Below are positions 60,211 through 64,000 of a stretch of 64,000 bases of DNA, in pieces. The notes below the pieces were generated by a model, which was given only the letters and a program-made list of their open reading frames with translations, was not told the origin of the DNA and ran no database searches. The DNA comes from an uncultured Clostridia bacterium. Its GTDB lineage: Bacteria; Bacillota; Clostridia; TANB77; CAG-508. The stretch is taken from positions 13,875-77,874 of the forward strand of contig CAPYID010000006.1 of assembly GCA_948739805.1 (NCBI GenBank), in the 5' to 3' direction. The translations under genes and the position numbers were made by a program. Positions within the stretch are counted from its first letter, which is position 1. Each line of letters begins with the position of its first letter.

Positions 60211-60280
60211 TTTGTATAAGAACCCTCAGTCACTTCGTGACAGCTCCCTTAAATAAGGGAGCCAAGGGTAACGCAAGGGG
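60211..60280. repeat. CTCCCTTATTTAAGGGAG family repeat, copy C
   Basis: It starts TTTGTATAAGAACCCTCAGT and is the inverted partner of copy D at 60986-61105. The pair brackets nrdG. Confidence 0.8.
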
Positions 60281-60335
60281 TATGCGATTTCTCGTCCGCA
60301 ATATTGTAATATTTTGTAGTTTGTTATAAATATTG

Positions 60336-60848
60336 TTATTTTTCCCATGGTATTATTTTATTTTGAGCAAGACATTCTTGTACATTTAAAATTCTTTGGT
60401 TTGTTGAGCCTTTGAAGCGTAAGTTTGGTACCTTTTTGTCTATTTCAAATTTTCCGTCTACTAATACATTTATCTCTTTTAAACAGTTGTCTGTAGTTTC
60501 GTCTTTTCTTTTTTCTAGTTCTTCTAATGTGTATCCTGTATAACACCATATATTGAAGTCTGGCTTTTCTTTTTTTACGTCTTTTATAAAGTTTAATACT
60601 TCTCCTATGTTTTCTTTACATAGTGGTTCTCCTCCACTTATTGTTATTCCTTTTAATATGGAGTTTTCTTTTATTCTTTTTATTAGTTCTTGTTTTTTGT
60701 TTTCATCAAATTTTGTTCCATAGTTGTAGTCTTGCGCTATTTTGTTGTGACACCCTGGACACCCATGTGGACATCCACTTACAAATAGTACCGCTCTCCA
60801 GCCTACTCCATTTGATATGCTTTCGTCATAAAATCCTGCTAAATTCAT
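60336..60848 (-). CDS. nrdG: Anaerobic ribonucleotide reductase activating protein
   Basis: NrdG is a radical SAM enzyme that creates the glycyl radical on NrdD. The 170-aa protein has the cluster motif CPHGCPGCHN near residue 23, preceded by VLFVSG, and then TISGGEPLCKEN, the AdoMet-binding GGE block. The ATG at 60848 (MNLAGFYD) has AAAGGAAG seven bases upstream; an in-frame upstream ATG near 60881 lacks a site. It lies downstream of nrdD on the same strand, the usual order, but a repeat element of about 110 bases separates them. Confidence 0.96.
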   Translation of the reverse strand: MNLAGFYDESISNGVGWRAVLFVSGCPHGCPGCHNKIAQDYNYGTKFDENKKQELIKRIKENSILKGITISGGEPLCKENIGEVLNFIKDVKKEKPDFNIWCYTGYTLEELEKRKDETTDNCLKEINVLVDGKFEIDKKVPNLRFKGSTNQRILNVQECLAQNKIIPWEK

Positions 60849-60985
60849 TACTGGTCTTCCTTTCTTTTTTGGTATACACATGGTTCAATTATTTTTGTTG
60901 TTTTTGTTTTATGGTTATAATTCGCAACTATCTTAATATAAAAATTTGCGTTTGTGGGGATAATTTTTATGTTTTCGATTTTTAA

Positions 60986-61105
60986 AACCCTCCGTCAGCC
61001 TTCGGCTGCCCCCTCCCTTAGGTAAGGGAGGCAAGAATCTACTCTACCACCTTGGCTCCCTTATTTAAGGGAGCTGTCACGCAGTGACTGAGGGTTCTTA
61101 TACAA
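60986..61105. repeat. CTCCCTTATTTAAGGGAG family repeat, copy D (longest)
   Basis: This copy runs from AACCCTCCGTCAGCC to GACTGAGGGTTCTTATACAA, so the two ends are themselves inverted (AACCCTC.../...GAGGGTT). It contains CAGCC/GGCTG and the TTAAGGGAG core. It lies between nrdD and nrdG. Confidence 0.8.
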
Positions 61106-61153
61106 CCCCCAATATATATTGGAACGCAAATTGTAATGTTTTATATGCACATC

Positions 61154-63433
61154 TTATGCTTGTGTATCGTGTGTTACTCTATCTTTTAATTCTGCTAGCT
61201 TACCAGCATTCCAGCGTGATGTTGTTCCTACTAGGTATCCTGTTATTCTTTGTATTGTGTCTATGTTTTTGCTTCCACACATTGGACATTCTATTAGGTT
61301 TGCTTCTGCATTTTCAAATCCACAGTCCATACATCTTGATCTTGTATGGTTTACTGATCCATATCCCATGTTATATTTGTCCATTAGGTCTACTACTGCT
61401 TCTACACTTTCTGGGTTGTGTGTTGCATCACCATCTAGTTCTATATAGAAGATGTGCCCTCCTCTTGTTAGTTCATGATATGGTGCTTCTATTTTTGCTT
61501 TGTGTTCTGCTGCACATTTATAGTATACTGGTACATGGTTGCTGTTTGTATAGTAGTCCCTGTCTGTTACTCCATGTATTGTTCCATATTGCCCTCTGTC
61601 TATTTTGGTGAATCTTCCTGCTAGTCCTTCTGCTGGTGTGGCTAGTACTGAATAGTTTAAGTCATATTTGTCTGAGAAGTCATCTACTTGCTCTTTCATG
61701 TTTTTTACTATTTCTAGTCCTAGTTCTTGTGATTTTTCTGATTCTCCATGATGTTTTCCTGTTAATACTACTAATGCTTCTGCTAGTCCTATAAATCCTA
61801 TTCCTAGTGTTCCTTGTTTTAATAGCTCTTCTACTTTATCGTTTGGAGATAATTTTTCACTTCCATTCCATAATCCAGACATTAATAATGGAAATTGCTT
61901 TTTTAGTGCTGTGCATTGAAATGTATATCTGTCATATAGTTGTCTCGCACATACTCCAATATATTGCTCTAGTTTTTGCATGAATATTTTCTTTTCTAGT
62001 TTTAGGAATTTTTCGTTCATGAATTTTTCACTTCCAATTCCTATTGCAAAGTTTATTCCAAGTTGATTTTGCGCTTCTTGGTTTGATTCTATTGCTATTT
62101 TTACAAAGTTGATTGTTGTGAATGATAAGTTTCCTCTTCCTACTGATGTTTTTTCTCCATGTCTATTTTCAAATACTCTTGTTCTGCATCCCATTGTTGC
62201 TGCTTCATATTCATATCTTTTTGGGTCGTTTTCATTCCATTTTTCATGTGTATTGAATGTTGCATCAAGGTTTATAAAGTTTGGGAAAAATCTTTTTGCT
62301 GTTACTGTACATGCATATTTATATAAGTCATAGTTTTTGTCTTCTGGAAGATAGTTTACTCCTTTTTTCTTTTTCCATATCTGTATTGGGAATATTGGTG
62401 TTTCACTGTTTCCTACTCCTCTTTCTGTTGATTTTAATATTTCCCTTATTATACATCTTCCTTCTGGTGATGTGTCTGTTCCATAGTTTATTGAACTAAA
62501 TACTACTTGGTTTCCTCCTCTTGAGTGTATCGTGTTCATGTTGTGTATGAATGCTTCCATTGATTGATGTACTCTTCCTACTGTGTTGTTTATTGCTGAT
62601 TGTATATATCTTTCTTCTCCTTTTAGTTCTGATAAGTCCTTTTTTAAATAGTCTTCTAGTTGATAGTCATAATATTTTGATAGGTCTTTTCCTACTGTGT
62701 CTCCTACTTTTTTTAGTTCTTCTTTGAATGTTTCTCTTACATATGGTGCTAAGTAATAGTCAAATGCTGGTATTGCTTGACCTCCATGCATTTCGTTTTG
62801 AACTGTTTCCATTGAGATACATCCTAATATGCTTGCTGTTTCTATTCTTTTTGCTGGTCTTGAACTTCCATGTCCTGCTTTGAATCCATTTTCTAAGATT
62901 CTGTCTAATGGATGTTGTAAACATGTTAGACTTTTTGTTGGATAATAGTCTTTGTCATGAATATGTATATATCCTCCTTTTACTGCTTCTCTTGCTTCTG
63001 TTGATAATAAGAAGTCATCTACAAATGGTTTTGTTGTTTCACTTGCAAATTTCATCATCATTCCAGCAGGTGTGTCTGCATTCATGTTTGCATTTTCTCT
63101 AGTTACATCGTTTGATTTTGTCTCTATTATTTCTAGAAACATGTCTTTTGATCTTGCTTTTCTTGCAACATCTCTATTGTATCTATATGTTATATACATT
63201 TGGGCTACTTCTTTTCTTGAAGATGCCATTAATTTTTTTTCTACTAAATCTTCTATTTCATATACTGTTGTTTGGATTTTTCCTTCTAATTGCTTTTCAA
63301 CACCATCTGCTATTTTGTTTGCTAAATCAATGTCTACTCCTGCTGTTGTTTGCATCATTGATAGACTTACAGCTTTTATAATTCTTTCTCTGTTATATTC
63401 TACCATTCTTCCATCTCTTTTTACTACTTGCAT
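61154..63433 (-). CDS. nrdD: Anaerobic (class III) ribonucleoside-triphosphate reductase
   Basis: NrdD reduces ribonucleotides to deoxyribonucleotides in the absence of oxygen using a glycyl radical. The 759-aa protein opens with an ATP-cone (QVVKRDGRMVEYNRERI, residues 1-90), the allosteric site. The catalytic barrel contains TCLQHPLDRIL and MGCRTRVFENRHG. The C-terminus has the zinc site (CMDCGF and CPMCGS) followed by RITGYLVGT, which contains the radical Gly. Everything is intact. nrdG follows downstream. No NrdR box is obvious in the leader. AGAAAGGAATGAG precedes the ATG. Confidence 0.97.
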   Translation of the reverse strand: MQVVKRDGRMVEYNRERIIKAVSLSMMQTTAGVDIDLANKIADGVEKQLEGKIQTTVYEIEDLVEKKLMASSRKEVAQMYITYRYNRDVARKARSKDMFLEIIETKSNDVTRENANMNADTPAGMMMKFASETTKPFVDDFLLSTEAREAVKGGYIHIHDKDYYPTKSLTCLQHPLDRILENGFKAGHGSSRPAKRIETASILGCISMETVQNEMHGGQAIPAFDYYLAPYVRETFKEELKKVGDTVGKDLSKYYDYQLEDYLKKDLSELKGEERYIQSAINNTVGRVHQSMEAFIHNMNTIHSRGGNQVVFSSINYGTDTSPEGRCIIREILKSTERGVGNSETPIFPIQIWKKKKGVNYLPEDKNYDLYKYACTVTAKRFFPNFINLDATFNTHEKWNENDPKRYEYEAATMGCRTRVFENRHGEKTSVGRGNLSFTTINFVKIAIESNQEAQNQLGINFAIGIGSEKFMNEKFLKLEKKIFMQKLEQYIGVCARQLYDRYTFQCTALKKQFPLLMSGLWNGSEKLSPNDKVEELLKQGTLGIGFIGLAEALVVLTGKHHGESEKSQELGLEIVKNMKEQVDDFSDKYDLNYSVLATPAEGLAGRFTKIDRGQYGTIHGVTDRDYYTNSNHVPVYYKCAAEHKAKIEAPYHELTRGGHIFYIELDGDATHNPESVEAVVDLMDKYNMGYGSVNHTRSRCMDCGFENAEANLIECPMCGSKNIDTIQRITGYLVGTTSRWNAGKLAELKDRVTHDTQA

Positions 63434-63572
63434 TTTTATCTCATTCCTTTCTAAGGCACAATCCTGGTTTGGAAAGAATTGTTACCAATTATTTTTCAAC
63501 CTTAATGCCCACTTATTTATATTTTTTATATTTCTCTGTCCTTTAGAGTGACCTTATGATATAAAAAAAGAA

Positions 63573-63613
63573 AAACAAAGTCAAGAATTGAAATTTTATT
63601 CTTGACTTTGTTT
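63573..63613 (-). terminator. Terminator of the right-edge surface protein gene
   Basis: A perfect 16-bp stem (AAACAAAGTCAAGAAT/ATTCTTGACTTTGTTT) is followed on the minus strand by a T-rich tail. The TTGACT of its stem also sits 17 bases before TATCAT and could be the nrdD promoter. Confidence 0.75.
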
Positions 63614-63729
63614 ATTTTCTTAGAACATCAATTGTTTTAACGTTTTTATACTATTAGTAAATATTTATCTCTATTTCCTGTATTCACTCTCTTGTAATAG
63701 TTATATACTTTCTTTTGCTTTTTTGGAGA

Positions 63730-63773
63730 ATTATTACAAAATTGTTACAATAATATTACAATTTTGTAATAAT
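63730..63773. other. Long hairpin after the right-edge gene
   Basis: Two 16-base arms (63730-63745 and 63758-63773) are perfectly complementary. The hairpin lies 35 bases after the stop at 63808 and may protect the mRNA 3' end. It has no T-run. Confidence 0.6.
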
Positions 63774-63807
63774 TGGTAACATCATCCCAGATATGCAATA
63801 TGTCAGT

Positions 63808-64000
63808 TTATTTTAAAAATTTTATTTCTTTTGTGTCTGGTTCTTTTTTTCTTATTGTTACAATTGTTATATAGCTAATGATTCCTAATGATGTTAGTAA
63901 TATTACTATTATTATTGCACTTACTACTTCTCCTGTTTTTATGCTTAGTACTATGGTTGCTTCTCCTATGTTGTCTTCTTCATTTGTGTCTCCAAAGTTT
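63808..64000 (-). CDS. C-terminal end of a surface protein with membrane anchor (partial)
   Basis: Only the last 63 residues are in the window. They begin NFGDTNEEDNIGEATIVL, reach SIKTGE, then a membrane helix (about 27-49) and the basic tail RKKEPDTKEIKFLK. The arrangement (strand ending in xKTG, helix, positive tail) is the same as in the 1703-aa and 1725-aa proteins, so it is probably another member of that group. The N-terminal part lies beyond the edge. Confidence 0.7.
   Translation of the reverse strand, partial: NFGDTNEEDNIGEATIVLSIKTGEVVSAIIIVILLTSLGIISYITIVTIRKKEPDTKEIKFLK

Noticed and set aside
63540..63570. NrdR box upstream of nrdD
   Set aside because: No pair of ACACTATATAGTGT-like 16-mers is visible between 63434 and 63800.

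Overview
The window is low-GC DNA from an anaerobic, spore-forming member of the Clostridia, probably an uncultured gut lineage (inference). The support is an oxygen-sensitive class III ribonucleotide reductase (nrdD, nrdG), the forespore signal gene spoIIR behind a sigma-F-type promoter, Gram-positive envelope genes, and strong Shine-Dalgarno sites throughout. No rRNA, CRISPR array, intact IS transposase or plasmid/phage structural gene is visible. Two tRNA genes are present, Arg(CCT) and Lys(CTT).

Layout. 0-8 kb: a partial membrane protein, tadA, tRNA-Arg, an accessory two-gene operon (MazF-like and Spo0A-C-like domains), a MITE with target duplication, a Phd/PIN toxin-antitoxin pair with a truncated toxin, then pgcA and galU for sugar nucleotides. 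8-19 kb: spoIIR, mutS2, murA, walJ, a FAD/Rieske oxidoreductase and two homologous candidate type I toxin-antitoxin modules that bracket murA-walJ. 19-28 kb: a relic repressor switch, comEA, ldh, smc, a CapA-like protein and a broken WYL regulator. 28-38 kb: a repeat-rich stretch with an Rpn-type nuclease, trmL, the hisS-pheS-pheT operon, dut and a Nudix hydrolase. 38-50 kb: two giant surface proteins in one operon and an AlbA_2-type regulator behind a 12-bp tandem repeat. 50-60 kb: three small co-directional genes, comEC (frameshifted at its end), an SH3/NlpC-P60 hydrolase and a glycosyltransferase/acyltransferase cluster with a GT8-PlsC fusion. 60-64 kb: nrdG, nrdD and the 3' end of another surface protein.

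How the genes fit together. Housekeeping genes cover tRNA maturation and charging (tadA, trmL, hisS, pheST), dNTP supply and cleaning (nrdDG, dut, Nudix), chromosome upkeep (smc, mutS2), peptidoglycan and envelope (murA, walJ, NlpC/P60, PlsC/GT8, pgcA, galU) and fermentation (ldh). Competence genes comEA and comEC lie about 32 kb apart.

Composition. Native genes on either strand make the plus strand T-rich: minus-strand genes favour A-ending codons and plus-strand genes favour T- or G-ending codons. Several genes do not follow this rule (the MazF-like operon, Phd/PIN, the 115-aa and 114-aa genes, the S24 repressor, Rpn, AlbA_2), which marks them as probable acquisitions. Intergenic DNA holds several families of short palindromic, MITE-like repeats, two of which supply the stop codons of pheS and pheT.
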